Source of the DNA: Lampris incognitus
Taxonomy: Eukaryota > Chordata > Actinopteri > Lampriformes > Lampridae
Direction of reading: 5' to 3'
Length of the DNA: 64,000 bases
Assembly (NCBI RefSeq): GCF_029633865.1
Contig: NC_079213.1
Location: 103,783,434-103,847,433 of the forward strand
Part shown: in pieces, positions 45,118 through 57,278 of the stretch
Layout: each line of letters starts with the position of its first letter
Position numbering within the stretch: position 1 is the first letter of the stretch
The notes under the pieces: model-generated
Databases searched by the model: none
Seen by the model: only the letters and a program-made list of their open reading frames with translations
Told to the model about the DNA's origin: nothing
Translations under genes and position numbers: made by a program

Positions 45118-46908
45118 TATTCAGTTCAATTCAATGTATTGTCATTAAAAACAATGTGTAGGCACATGTTAAAAATGAAATAAGGGCTGCGGCTTCACCA
45201 AACAGACATACACAAACACAGCAAACACAGTAGAAGATATACACAGATGAAGACCAAAAGCTAAAAATAAGTGAAAAAAGAGAACACGAGTACAAAATAT
45301 TTAAAAATATCTACAGACATTCAGTGGTAGCCAGGTTCAGATGGGCAACAGCTTGGGGAAAGGAGCTGTTTTTGAGCCTGGTAGTGCGGGCTCTGAGGAT
45401 CCTGTAGCGCCTCCCAGAGCACAGGGGGGAGAACAGTCCATGGTTGGGGTGGGTGGGATCTCTGCTGATGTTGAGGCCCCTTTGAAGGCAGCGTTTGTGA
45501 TAAATGTCTTTTATGGCTGGGAGCTGGGTACCGGTGATATGCTGGGCCGCCTTGACGACCCGCTGCTGAGCTTTCTGGTCTACTGAGGTGCAGTTGCCGT
45601 ACCACACTGAGATGCAGCTGGTCAGGATGCTCTCTGTGCTGCAGTGGTAGAAGTTGGTGAGAATTTTGGGGGATAGACAGATGCTCCTCAGCCTCCTCAG
45701 GAAATGCAGCCATTGTTGGGCCTTTTTCACAAGGGCCTGTGTGTTTGATGTCCAGGAGAGGTCCTCGTTGATGTGGACTGCAAGGAATTTAAAGCTGGAG
45801 ACACACTCCAATTCCACCCCATTGATGTGTATGGATGAGTGGCTGCAGCTTCTAGACCTCCTAAGATCCACAATCAGCTCCTTTGTCTTGTGCACATTGA
45901 GAACCAGATTGTTGGTAGTGCACCATGATGTGAGGTGCTGAATCTCGTCCCTGTAGGGTGTCTTGTCATTGTTGGAGATACGGTCAATGACTGTGGTGTC
46001 ATCCGCAATCTTAACTATTACATTTGAAGGATGAGTTGGCAGGCAGTCATGGGTAAAGATGGAGAAAAGAAGGAGGCTCAGAACACAGAACACACATATA
46101 TATATCTAAACTAAACAAAAAAAGCACTGTCCAGTGTAGTGATATAACGCCATGTATATACACTGGAACTACACTAGGTGTTATGTACTACCCGGACTGT
46201 TATTATGGTTACACCACTACCATGTATGGTTATTACGTCTGCCTACTGAGCCACGATTAAACCTGAGTTCTATAACCCATTGTGGTCATTGATCCTCGAC
46301 CAATACTACCTCAAGTATTACTTCATCCAGGAGAACAAACGCTAGCCAGGATGACTGTCGGAACTGCCGGTCTACATGGGCTAGTAGTTAGTTAGCTTAG
46401 CCTGCCCCGCTTCCATGTCCTGTCAGACCGCCCTCAGTGTTTCTTCTTTGAGCTAAGCTCCAGGCAGGGCCGTGGTCCTTGGGCCCACAGGACGCAGCAC
46501 ACCAAGCTCCCTTAGCTGATCCAATGCTAGCTCTCCCAGCCAGACACCTTCAACACACCTCCCCGCACTCCAAACAATGACACTAAAAACACAGTCAAAG
46601 CTAGGCGAGGCTGCCGCCAGACCACCCCTGGTGTTATCGGAACTGCCGGTCTGCATGGGCTAGCAGTTAGCTTAGCCTGCCCCGCTTCTGCGTCCTGTCA
46701 GACCGCCCTCGGTGTTACCTTTTGGGGCACAGCTCCAGGCAGGTCCGTGGTCCCGGGGCCCACAGGACGCAGCAGACCAAGCTCTCCCAGCCATCAAACG
46801 AAGACAAACCTAGACGCGGACAAAGACACTGTATGGACGATACTAGGTGAGGCTGCCGCAAACGTGAATTTGCGCCGCCATCTTTCCACACCGGAAGCGG
46901 AAGAACCA
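45118..46908 (-). mobile_element. L2-like LINE with duplicated 5' promoter unit and deleted middle
   Basis: The reverse-strand frame 45311-46093 (260 residues) is the reverse transcriptase C-terminal part: VIVKIADDTTVIDRISNN (IADD in place of YADD) and later QRVVKAAQHITGTQLPAIKD. Upstream, about 46330-46620 and 46620-46908 are two tandem versions of a 5' UTR unit whose outer end is CTTCCGCTTCCGGTGTGGAA-AGATGGCGGCG. The endonuclease and most of the polymerase are missing. The same 5' unit occurs on the + strand at 63723. Confidence 0.8.
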
Positions 46909-47333
46909 AATGAAATGCTGCGTTTCGATAAAATTACTTCCATCAGCTGCGTGATGTTGCAGAGTAGACTTGTGGATGAGGGAGGTTATGGAATGACATT
47001 GACTTAGACCACAACTTTCTTATACAAATGACTATTTGTATGACTTATCATAACATTGTAATTTACCAATAATAATGTTGGCATTCATTTCTGTCAAAAA
47101 GTGGTTAAAACCCTGCTCTGCCTCTGTGTCTTTGTGTCTTCATGTCGTGCATCCCACCAAATTCCCGGTTACTTGACGGTCAATAAAGCATCTGTGCATA
47201 GCTGTGGTCCACTGACTTCCGGTTTCTACTGCGGCGGTCACACCAGTTTCCTTGTTTGTTGGCGCGTGATATTGACAATGGCATATTACAAATCCGTCCG
47301 TCCGTCCGCTCATCCTCATAATTGTGGACATAA

Positions 47334-47415
<82 letters not shown>
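46909..47415. other. spacer ending in (CT)n
   Basis: No gene recognised. (CT)n of about 80 bp at 47336-47415 directly precedes the Tx1-like LINE. Confidence 0.5.
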
Positions 47416-47419
<4 letters not shown>

Positions 47420-50400
47420 AGCGGAAGTGAGCGGAACTGCAAGTGAGTGAACGGAGTGACTGCGTTTTTTCGCTTCGGTGTGAGCGAAAATTCTATGCTT
47501 TCTCTTCATCTTTCTTTTCTGTGTTTATTTTCGTGTTTAGTTTGTCGTTAATTTTTTTTGAGGTGTAGTTTGGTGGTGCGGTTGGCAGCCGGGCACTATG
47601 CCCGTTGTCAGTAGTAGTGCAGAGCTGGAGAAGCTGACACGCCGACATGCGGTTAAAATAGTACCAAGTGTTGGCTGTTCAGTGAGGAGGCCTGCTATGC
47701 TGTTAGGTGGAGGAGGCCAGCTATGGTGTTAGGTGGAGGAGGCCTGCTATGCTGTTCAGTGAGGAGGACAGCTATGCTGTTAGGTGGAGGAGGCCAGCTA
47801 TGCGGTCGGAGAGGTTGTCGGTTTTGAAAGTGTGAAGTCTGCTCCACGAATGAGCAAAGCTATCGCCATTTAGATGACGTGGCCGAAGTTGAAAAAGTTG
47901 TGGAAAATGGCGTAGTGATTCTCTCACCCCTGTTCTCCCGTTGGTGAACCCGGCAGAGAAGATAACGATTTCAAACGCACCTCCGTTTATTAAAAATGAA
48001 GTGTTGGCCATGGAGCTGTCACGTTTCGGGCAGCTGGTGTCCCCCATTAAATTAGTTCTGCTGGTGTCTATTGTCTATCACCAAAGCTAAGACACGGTGT
48101 GTGTCTGTCTCTGAATGAACTGTATACTGCTCTCATGAGCCTGGGAAATGGAAAAGCACCTGGCATTGATGGACTGCCCATTGAGTTTTATAAGTCCTTC
48201 TGGTCTGTGATTGGTAAAGATCTGCTGGGGGTGCTTCAGGACAGTTTGTGCATAGGACAACTACTGCTGAGCTGTAGAAGGGCAGTTATCACTTTGCTGC
48301 CTAAAAAGGGAGATCTACAAGACCTGAAGAACTGGAGACCTGTATCTCTGCTTAGAGAGGTGATGAGTAAGGCCATTCATGTTGACCAGACTTACTGTGT
48401 GCCCGGCAGGTTAATAAGTGACAATATCATCCTAATTGGGCATGTTTTGTAAATCTCTGGCTCATTGGGTGTAGATACTGGTCTCATTTCCATAGACCAG
48501 GAAAAGGCTTTTGACCGGGTTGAACATAAGTATCTGTGGCAGATGTTAAATGCTTTTGGGTTCAGCTCAGGTTTCATAGCCAAGATCCAGGTACTGTACC
48601 GTGATATTGTGAGTATACTTAAAATGAATGGTGATTTGGCTGCACCTTTTAATGTACAGAGGGGAGTATGTCCAGGATGTGCACTTTCTGGGATGCTGTA
48701 CTCCCCTTACATTGAGCTGTTTCTTCACAGACTCAGAAAACAACTCTCAGGTGTTTTTTCCCAGGTTGTACTTCAGCTGTAAAAATCTCAGCATACGCAG
48801 ATGATTTTATGATAATGATTAACAAACAGAGAGATATCGATGTCTTGGAGGGGACTGTAGATCTTTTCAATGGTATTTTGTCTGCTAAGGTGAACTGGAA
48901 AAAAAGTGAAGCTGTGATGGTTGGGAAAAGGCCACTAGACAATTTAGTTCTACCAGGAGGGCTAACTTGGAAAAAAGGAGGGATAAAGTACTTGGGAGTT
49001 TTTTTAGGTGAAGAATCTGTTAGAAAAGAACTGGGAGAATGTTTTAGAAAAAATAGAAGGCCGACTTGAAAAAATGGACGTGGCTCTTGCCAAGCATGTC
49101 TTACAGAGGGAGGACACTTGTAATCAGCAATCTAGTGTCTTCTTCATTATGGCACAGATTAGTTTGTGTTGATCCCCCGTTCAAATTTACTTTCAAGAAT
49201 TCAAGCTGTTTTAGTTGATTTTTTGGGGGGGGGGGGATAAATTACATTGGATTCCCCAGGCTGTTCTTTTTCTCCCAAAGGAGGAAGGAGGACAAGGACT
49301 TGTACATTTGGCCAGTAGAGGTGCTGCGTTCTGCCTTCAATTTATCCAGAGACTGCTTTATGGCCCAAAAGACTTGGTGTGGAGACCACTGGCATGCAGT
49401 TTTGCAGAGGTTTGGTGGTCTGGGACTGCATGACTCACTGTTCCTCATGGATCTAAAGACTCTGAAGTCCCAAACCTTGCCACCTTTCTACCGTGGAGTT
49501 TTCACAGTATGGAAAATGGTGGTGAAAGAGAGGAAAATGCAAAGTGACTCCCTATACTGGTTGTTGAGGGAGCCTGTGGTGCATGGAGGACGTCTGAAAA
49601 CTCCCTGCTGGGCAGGATCAGCAGTCACGGAAGTGTTTTGCAGAGCAGGTTTTCTAACCCTTGAATCGGTGGTGAACTCTGTTGGACCTGACTTGAGCAA
49701 TGCAGCTGCTCTTGCGGCTGGTCTGGGAGTGCGTTCTGTGAGGATCATCAACAAGCTGCTTGACCACTGGAGATGCTGTCTGACGGGACATGAATCCCTC
49801 CTGTTAAATGAATACAGCAACGGTTTGATCGTGCCTAATACAGAGGATCCTTTTCCTTGTTGAAGTATTCGCCCCAGTTTTGATGACTGTTCAGGTTCTT
49901 TTTTAGATGAGAAAAGAAGTACTTTTCTAAATTTAGAGGAGGCAAAAGGCAAATTACTGTATGGAATGATGGTTGAATGTCTAAACAAGAGTAAACTACA
50001 CAATTGTGTTGACACACCTTCGCAAAGTCATCTGGGCTTGGGAGTTGATGTCAGACCTGCTTGGAGGGGTTTATACAAACCACCATTAACAAAGAAGGTT
50101 GCTGACTTACAGTGGAGAGTTGTACATGGGATAGTAGCAGCTAATGCTTTTCTTTCCGTTATTAGTCAAGGTGTGAGTGATAAATGTCTTTTTTGCTCTT
50201 ACAAAGAAACTGTTTTCCACTCTTAGCTGGAGTGTGTGCCCCTGGCACCACTATTCATGTTGTTGGGAGAGTTTATTCAGCAAGGTAGGGGAGGTTGTCT
50301 CCAAACACAAGTTCATTCTGGGGTTTTAAGTATAAACAAACTGTAAAAGAAAAATGTCAACTAATGAACTTTATCTTGGGACAAGCAAAAATGGCCATAT

Positions 50401-50700
50401 ATGTAAGCAGAAAGAGGGAGATGGACAACTCAGTAGACACTGATGTAAAGCTGCTGTTTACTAGGATGGTAAAGGTCAGGATAATGATCCACTTCAGTTA
50501 TTGTAGAGAAACGAAAGATACCCAGCAGCTCAGCGTTATCTGGGCTCACGGGGATGTGTTATGCTCAGTAAAACACAACCAACTTGTTTTTTTCTGGAGA
50601 ACTGATGTGATTCACTTTTATTTTTAAATATTTATTTATTTGCATGTGGTTTGAATATGATTGTATTTTTTTTAAAATAAGTTACTTTTTAAAAATCAAA
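47416..50700 (+). mobile_element. Tx1/L1-like LINE, rearranged and frameshifted
   Basis: ORF1 starts at 47598 (MPVVSSSAELEKLTRRHAVK) and contains five tandem GAGGAGG-CAGCTATGCTGTT-type units, then frames ending ELSRFGQLVSPIKLVLL. It runs into ORF2 reverse transcriptase pieces: GNGKAPGIDGLPIEFYKSFW, ITLLPKKGDLQDLKNWRPVS, a short deletion, DTGLISIDQEKAFDRVEHKY, ISAYADDFMIMINKQRD, GIKYLGVFLGE, and the C-terminal part to a stop at 50625-50627. The endonuclease domain is missing. Several frameshifts and stops make it dead. Confidence 0.87.
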
Positions 50701-50721
50701 ATCTCTCTCTCTCTCTGTGTT

Positions 50722-50768
<47 letters not shown>

Positions 50769-51383
50769 GGCAGCGATGTGATTGTGAAACGGGGGAGAGG
50801 GTTCCCAAATGCACATTATGTCAAAATGTCCAGCAAGGTTAATAAAAGTCTGAAAGGCTGCACGACGTATTTACGCCAAGTCGCAGCTTGTTTCCAGCGC
50901 TCTAATCATCTCAATATGGACATATCGTACCACTGAAGAGACGACGTCACACTGTTTTACACGCGCACGCCTAACGCGCACGTATACACGCGCCCCCTCG
51001 CCCTCGTCTTAAGGGTACGCGGGCATGTGGAGGTAATCGTTCATTTATTATATGAGTTCTCGCCGTGCACATTTTTGCACTGCATGTTGATGTAGGAAAT
51101 GCTTTTTGGCTGGTTGATGTAAGTGTTAGGCAAATACTACTTTTTTATTTTTATTTAACCTTTAATTAACCAGGAAGTCCCTTGAGATTGAAATCTCTTT
51201 TCCGGGGGAGACCCGGGCGAGACAGCGCAGGGCACAGCAGTTCGTTTAAATAGAAAGGAAGATAAAACAACACAGACAGGAAATACAAACCTCGGACACA
51301 CCAGGAAGAGACTACGTCCAGCCCAGAGAGAACAGGTACATGGACTCTCAACACGGCTGCAGGTTTTTCCAGGGGGACCAGAT
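50701..51383. other. spacer with (GT)n and a common fish repeat fragment
   Basis: 51140-51260 (TTTATTTAACCTTTAATTAA-CCAGGAAGTCCC...GGGGGAGACC) is a repeat type I recall as frequent in teleosts. No gene recognised. Confidence 0.45.
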
Positions 51384-51693
51384 TAGAACGACCGAGATTT
51401 CACTCCTACCTAAATACCCAACTGAGACGTTAATGCGTTGCATATTTTAGTATGTCTGTTAGCAAACGACTGACACCAACATTAACATTTTAACAGCTAT
51501 AACACTATTTTTAGACTATTTAAAATTCAGAAAGACGTGGTCGAATTTGAATAGCAAAACTGAAAAAGTGAAAATATTGCCCGAAAAACACATATTGCTA
51601 ATCTAACAAGGCCTATAAATCCTAAAATGTAAAAAAAAGAACTGAAGATAACCATTGAAACAGTCCCAAGCAACGACCGGAATTTAAAAACTA
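51384..51693. mobile_element. truncated copy of the TTAA-type MITE
   Basis: Begins TTAGAACGACCGAGATTTCA and follows the left part of the 9961 element, then loses homology before the next copy starts at 51694. Confidence 0.6.
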
Positions 51694-51867
51694 CTAGAAC
51701 GACCATGGACCGCCAAAATGACCGCCCACTGTTTTTAAACCCTATATTCTGTCAAGACAAATGCCCAATTGAGATATTAATGCGTTACATATGTTAGTAT
51801 GTCTGTTAAGAAACGACTAACACCAAAATAAACATTTTAACAACTTCAATACTATTTTTCAATCAAT

Positions 51868-52331
51868 AGGTTGTTTGCATATGACGTCACGAGCTACAGA
51901 TGGAGGGCAGGAAGTGATTTTTTACATAGGAAGCGCTATCACAAACCTTCGAAATGTCTATGTTTGACGTCATTAACTGAGAAACCACAAAGAGTTTTCA
52001 TTGAGTACCAAAACTTGTTGTTCATGAGGGGGTAAAAAATGCAAGAAATTGACCGAAAACGCCGGAACAAATGGCTTGCGAACCGCCGTCCGCGGTCGGG
52101 AGGAGCGGAGTCGGATAACGAGCGTGTGTGCAGTGACCACTTCGTCACTCTTCATAACATAAGGATCATGTCCAACATATCTTACTTTCTGTTTATACCT
52201 TTCTCTCATAATATCGTCTGAACTAGCACAGTTCGGGCTAAACCAGCTCCATCTCGACCATTCTGCTTTTCACTTCCTGCCCTCCATCTGAATCTCGCGC
52301 GGCATCAGAATCACGTGGCCGCAAACAAGCT
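51868..52331. mobile_element. 464-bp MITE carrying a THAP-domain fragment
   Basis: Terminal AGGTTGTTTGC / GCAAACAAGCT with AT on both sides. Inside them, CAGATGGAGGGCAGGAAGTG (left) recurs perfectly inverted as CACTTCCTGCCCTCCATCTG (right). The space between is mostly a broken first exon of a THAP gene. It is absent from MITE copy A at the same position, which proves insertion. Confidence 0.8.
51982..52155 (+). pseudogene. THAP-domain fragment, frameshifted
   Basis: Two frames that meet at an A-run near 52035: KSFH-stop-VPKLVVHEGVKN, then MQEIDRKRRNKWLANRR and ERVCSDHFVT. The latter is the C-x2-H end of a THAP finger, like ARICSDHFITG at 30409. The N-terminal cysteines are not seen. Confidence 0.65.
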
Positions 52332-52762
52332 ATATAAAATGGCCGCTGCCCAACGCCCTTAAATGCTACAACGCGTCGGTGGTGGTCATGGTGCGTCTGT
52401 AACGGCGTCTTTACCAGACATGTTGGCAGTAATCAAAAATCAAGTTTGGACTATTACTCTGCACTAGTGTGTTTATAGGACGGAGCGAGGAACTTCGCGA
52501 AGGAAATGACGCAACCAACACACGTCATATATGGTGACATGACGCGCGCGATCACGCGCACATTACAAGCGGTGACCGCTCATGGTCGTTTCAGGTAGAT
52601 CTGATCATAACTTTTTTGTGCAATTGATCTAAAACTTATTTTAATGCAAATATATACAATTGTAGGACTATTCAGGGAGCGGCAGGTGTGTATTTTTTTT
52701 CACAAAGTTATTAAACTGAAAAATCCAAAACCGTCAAAATGACGGCCTTGGTCGTTCTAGTG

Positions 52763-53673
52763 TTCATGCAGTATGCGCTGCAGATTATTCCTAGTCCAGG
52801 GAGCAAAGTAGGAGAAGGTTTTCCTCCAGCTCAGTCAGTGCAAACCTTTGGAACCTGGTAAGAAAGCATCTGGTGGACTGCTGGAGGTCTGGGTCAGGAG
52901 ATCACACATGTAATATGAGGGGAGGTCACCCAGCATGGCGTATCACACACTGATCGGTCTACCAAGTCAGAAGGTGTATAATGATGAGCAGTGTGGTCCA
53001 CACAATCTAAAAGTGGACAAGAGGCAGTAAGTCACCATAGTCCAAAACACTTAAGAAGGTAGCCTGCACAAGTTTTATCCTGGCTAACATGTTGAAACAA
53101 CCCTTATTTTAAAAATTCAAAACTTCGCAAGATTTTCGATGTGTACTTTGAAAGACTTTATTATCCAATCAAATATCTAAATACTCCCCATTTAGAGAGT
53201 AGAGATTTGTGTTACCTGGCATGAATTTGGTTTTTTTAGCATTAAGAACTAAACTGGGCCCCTGTTAGTGACCCTGTGAGATGCTGAGATGCCTTCAGAA
53301 GCTCAGACGAGCCGTCCTGCTCACCTGACTCATTCAACACGACACGACTCTGCACGTAACCACCCAATCAAATCTGCAGCACGAGGACCGCGCACATCTG
53401 AAACAATGGCGCCACCTAGAGTTATTTTGTGGTTTGACTGCCGTCTGCTTTTGGACTTCAGGAGGTTTTTTTTTCTTCTCCCAACTTGGGTCAGTTTTTG
53501 TTGGCAACTAAGTCCTAGGTGATAGGTCCAGCCGGTGCAGTCACAGCTGAGGACGAGGATGGAGGACCCACAGATACTCAAAGCAACTCATTAATTGGTA
53601 TTTGATTGGCCAATAATAAGAGGGATTGATAAAAAAAGACTTTACAGATGAACAGATCAATTCATCAATCTTC
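52763..53673. other. intergenic, nothing recognised
   Basis: No repeat family, exon or inverted repeat could be assigned. Confidence 0.5.
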
Positions 53674-54270
53674 TACTACTACTACTTGCGGCTGCTCCTG
53701 TTAGGGGTCACCATAGCGGATCATCCGTTTCCATCTCTTCCTGTCCTCTGCATCTTCCTCTGTCACACCAGCCACCTGCATGTCCTCCCTCACCACATCC
53801 ATAAACCTCCTCTTTAGCCTTCCTCTTTTCCTCTTCCCTGGCAGCTTCATATTCAGCATCCTTCTCCCAATATACCCAGCACCTCTCCTCCACACATGTC
53901 CAAACCATCTCAATCTTGTCTCTCTTGCTTTGTCTCCAAACCGAAACGAAATGTCGTTTCTTTTGAGCTGTTTGAACCTGAGCTGTCCCTCTAATATACT
54001 CGTTCCTAATCCTGTCTTTCTTCATCACTCCCAATGAAAACCTTAACATCTTCAATCTGCCACCTCCAGCTCCGCCTCCTGCCTTTTCATCGGTGCCACT
54101 GTCTCCAAACCATATAACATAGCTGGTCTCACTACCATCTTGTAAGCCTTCCCTTTAACTCTTGCTCGTACCCTTCTGTCACAAATCACTCCTGACACTT
54201 TACTCCACCCACTCCACCCTGCCTGCACTCTCTATTACTTTGAACAGTTGACACCAAGCATTTAAACTCA
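53674..54270 (-). mobile_element. RTE-like LINE, 3' part of copy 1
   Basis: Reverse-strand frames include VVRPAMLYGLETVA-like sequence, LRFSLGVMKKDRIRNEYIRG and the 3' GRLKRRFMDVVREDMQVAGV / DRKRWKRMIRYGDP end. It is separated from its polymerase part by the SINE at 54277. Confidence 0.8.
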
Positions 54271-54276
54271 TGGGTA

Positions 54277-54611
54277 CAGGGCAGCACGGTGGCCCAGTGG
54301 TTAACACTGTTGCCTCACAGCAAGAAGGTCCTGGGTTTGAACCCCAGGCCATCCCAGGTCCTTTCTGTGTGGAGTTTGCATGTTTTCCCCATGTCTGCGT
54401 GGGTTTCCTCCAGGTGCTCCGGTTTCCTCCCACCATCAAAAAGACATGCATGTTAGGGTGAATAGGGTCTGTGTCCCAGATCAAGGAAATGGAAAGAAGA
54501 ACTGGAGTTGGTCCCCGGGTGCTGCAGCTGCCCACTGCTCCTATACAATAGGATCCGTTAAATGTAGAGAAAAAAAATTCATTGTAACCATACAATGACA
54601 AAATAAAGTGG
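54277..54611 (+). mobile_element. SINE-A-related element with a different 3' tail, inserted in LINE
   Basis: tRNA-like head GCAGCACGGTGGCCCAGTGG and B-box GGTTTGAACCCC match family A, but the 3' end is TTCATTGTAACCATACAATG-ACAAAATAAAG, a different tail type. The LINE resumes on its far side. Confidence 0.8.
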
Positions 54612-55303
54612 CTTTGTCATCCACCTTCACCATCTCTCCTCCTTGCATCCTCACCTTTCCACTGTCCTCCCTCTCGTTCAGGCACATGTATTCCGTCTTG
54701 CTCCTACTGACTTTCATTCCTCTTCTCCCCAGTGCATACCTCTACGGCAACACCTCCAGGCTCTCCTCAACCTGCAACCTGTCCATCACCAATGCAATCA
54801 AGAAAGGGCTCAGAACCGATCCTTGATGTAATCCCACCTCCACCTTCAACCCATCTGTCATTCCAGCCGCACACCTCACCACTCTCACACTTCCCTCATA
54901 CGTATCCTGCACCACTCCTACATACTTCTCTGCAACTCCCGAATTCCTCATACAATACCACACCTCCTCTCTTGGCACCCTGTCATATGCTTTCTCTAAA
55001 TCCCCAAGACACAATATAACTGCTTCTGGCCTTCTCTATACTTCTCCATCAACATTCTCAGAGCAAACATCACATCTGTGGTGCTCTTTCGTGGCATGAA
55101 ACCATACCGCTGCTCGCTAATCGCCACATCTCCTCTTAACCTAGCTTCTATTACTCTTTCCCATATCTTCATGCTGTGGCTGATCAACTTTATGCCTCTG
55201 TAGTTGCTACACTTCTGCACATCGCCCTTAATCTCGAAAATCGGTACCAGTATACTTCTTCTCCACTCCTCAGGCATCCTCTCACTTTGCAGGTAAGAGA
55301 GCA
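54612..55303 (-). mobile_element. RTE-like LINE, polymerase part of copy 1, catalytic box deleted
   Basis: Reverse-strand frames read RMPEEWRRSILVPIFEIKGD, YRGIKLISHSMKIWERVIEA, QRYGFMPRKSTTDVMFALRM, LEKAYDRVPREEVWYCMRNS and GLHQGSVLSPFLIALVMDRL, then jump straight to QVEESLE. The segment with the (F/Y)ADD box is missing. Confidence 0.85.
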
Positions 55304-55885
55304 ATCAATCAGTCTACTGCTACTTTCGGTTGCTCCCGTTAGGGTTCGCCACAGCAGATCATCCGTTTCCATCTCTTCCTGTCCTCTGCATCTTCCTCTG
55401 TCACACCAGCCACCTGCATGTCCTCTCTCACCACATCCATAAACCTCCTCTTTGGCCTTCCTCTTTTCCTCTTCCCTGGCAGCTCCATATTCAGCATCCT
55501 TCTCCCATATACCCAGCATCTCTCCTCCACACATGTCCAAACCATCTCAATCTTGCCTCTCCTGCTTTGTCTCCAAACCGTCCAACCTGAACAGTCCTTC
55601 TTATATACTCCTTCCTAATCCTGTCCTTCTTCATCACCCCCAATGAAAATCTTAGCCTCTTCAACTCTGCCACCTCCAGCTCCGCCTCCTGTCTTTTCGT
55701 CAGTGCCACTGTCTCCAAACCATACAACATAGCTGGTCTCACTACCATCTTGTAAACCTTCCCTTTAACTCTTGCTGGTACCCTTCTGTCGCAAATCACT
55801 CTCCTGACACTCTTCTCCACCCACTCCACCCTGCCTGCACTCTCTTCTTCACCTCTCTTCTGCACTCCCAGTTACTTTGGACAAC
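55304..55885 (-). mobile_element. RTE-like LINE, 3' end of copy 2
   Basis: Same 3' region as 53674-54270 (ESAGRVEWVEKSVRRVICDR ... MVVRPAMLYGLETVALTKRQ ... RLRWFGHVWRRDAGY) with its own AACGGGAGCAACCGAAAGTAG tail. It abuts the 5' side of copy 1, so copy 2 inserted there. Confidence 0.82.
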
Positions 55886-55996
55886 CCATCAATAAAACGC
55901 CAAATTAAAACAGGGGTTTATGAATAACAATAAAATAATCAACAAATGGGCTCAAGCTCGGGCTAAAGTGGTACTTAGGGTTACAAAATAATAATA

Positions 55997-56043
<47 letters not shown>

Positions 56044-56483
56044 TAATATGTCCTATTGCGATAACGAGTTTTAACCTCTAGAGAGAGCTGTCCTCCACTT
56101 AGATGGAAGGAGGGCGCGGAAAGAGGAAGACGTTCCTAGAAAAAGATAAACTTTCATTTTGTTTTTAAATGGCACTATTTCCCCCTCACATGTATGTAGA
56201 GGTGTGTTGGCTACGATGTGAGAAATGCTCTGAAACTGAGACAGGGTGTCTCGATGTGTTTGTCCATGAAGTCCCTCCAAGTGTGTGACAGTAGTGGACC
56301 TGCACACCTGCATGCGGAGCTTATTAATAAACCTTTCTCTGTCATCAAGTGGTGCCAGGTTAGTGCGGTAGAAGACCTGTCCGTGACTTAAACATGCCAC
56401 ACAGTTTGCCCTTACAGAGACTTCATGTTGAGTTGTGTACAAACTCTTCAGATCTGAAGTTTCACCTTTTCATCATATTTGGC

Positions 56484-56562
<79 letters not shown>

Positions 56563-56567
56563 GTGTA

Positions 56568-56626
<59 letters not shown>

Positions 56627-56939
56627 CATTTTATTTTCATATTTATTTTAACATATCTGATGCTTAATTCGGTCCACCTTACCAGACGTCCTTATTTCAT
56701 CAGGCTCTTAAACTGTTTTGAGTTTCATCGCTGATTCTAAAACACTTCTAAGCTGCATTTTTATTGCATCTTTATTCTGCTTGTGGCCATTTTGTTTATT
56801 TATTTATTTCTGTTTCTATCCAATGTAAAGCTGTTTGGGCTTCATTTCATGTATGAACATTAGATAGATAGACAGACAGACAGATAGATAGATGAATGAA
56901 TGGATGAATGGATGGATGAATGGGCTCGATAGACTCTTC
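55886..56939. other. intergenic with AT-rich microsatellites
   Basis: (AAT)n at about 55988-56035, (TA)n/(GT)n at 56489-56622, and (GATA)/(GATG) at 56862-56930. No gene recognised. Confidence 0.6.
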
Positions 56940-57278
56940 TGGCTGTGGTACTGGCCCGCCCTCCTCTCCGTGAGGGGGAGGAGCCTGCGGAGCCGCCGTG
57001 GGGTCATAACAAAATGAGTGTCCCCCAACTAAAGGAAACTAATTTCCGCCCCCCGCCCGGTGCCGTGTGTAGTCTCCTTAACGCTCCTGTGCTCCACAGG
57101 CTCACTTTAATGGACTTTCAAACCAGACGCTCTTCCCATTCGTGTCGTGACTGACAGTCGTTGTGTCCGGACCCCCCCGCGCTTCCCCCCACATCACCCC
57201 AGACGACACAAGACGCCTTGTTTTTTGGTGGCTCTCCGCGGTCGCCCGGTGCTCCCAGTCCGGTCCCAAGGAAAGAAG
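56940..57278 (+). promoter_or_regulatory. CpG-rich p3h2 promoter and 5' UTR
   Basis: Base composition turns CpG- and C-rich here and stays so through the exon. GGGGGAGGAGCC and CCGCCC runs fit GC-box promoters. No TATA box seen; the transcription start is not determined. Confidence 0.45.

Larger units (their letters stand above)
51694..52762. mobile_element. TTAA-type MITE, copy B, with nested THAP MITE
   Basis: Starts CTAGAACGACCATGG and ends GGTCGTTCTAGTG. Its body matches the 9961 element on both sides of the insert 51868-52331. Confidence 0.75.

Noticed and set aside
47500-51383. An endogenous retrovirus in the LINE cluster
   Set aside because: No LTRs, protease or envelope; polymerase motifs and ORF1 are those of non-LTR elements.
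56940-57278. Extension of the p3h2 start upstream (open frame from 57147)
   Set aside because: The ATG at 57279 is followed directly by a good signal peptide; upstream codons have no Met in a suitable context and are Pro/Arg-rich 5' UTR.
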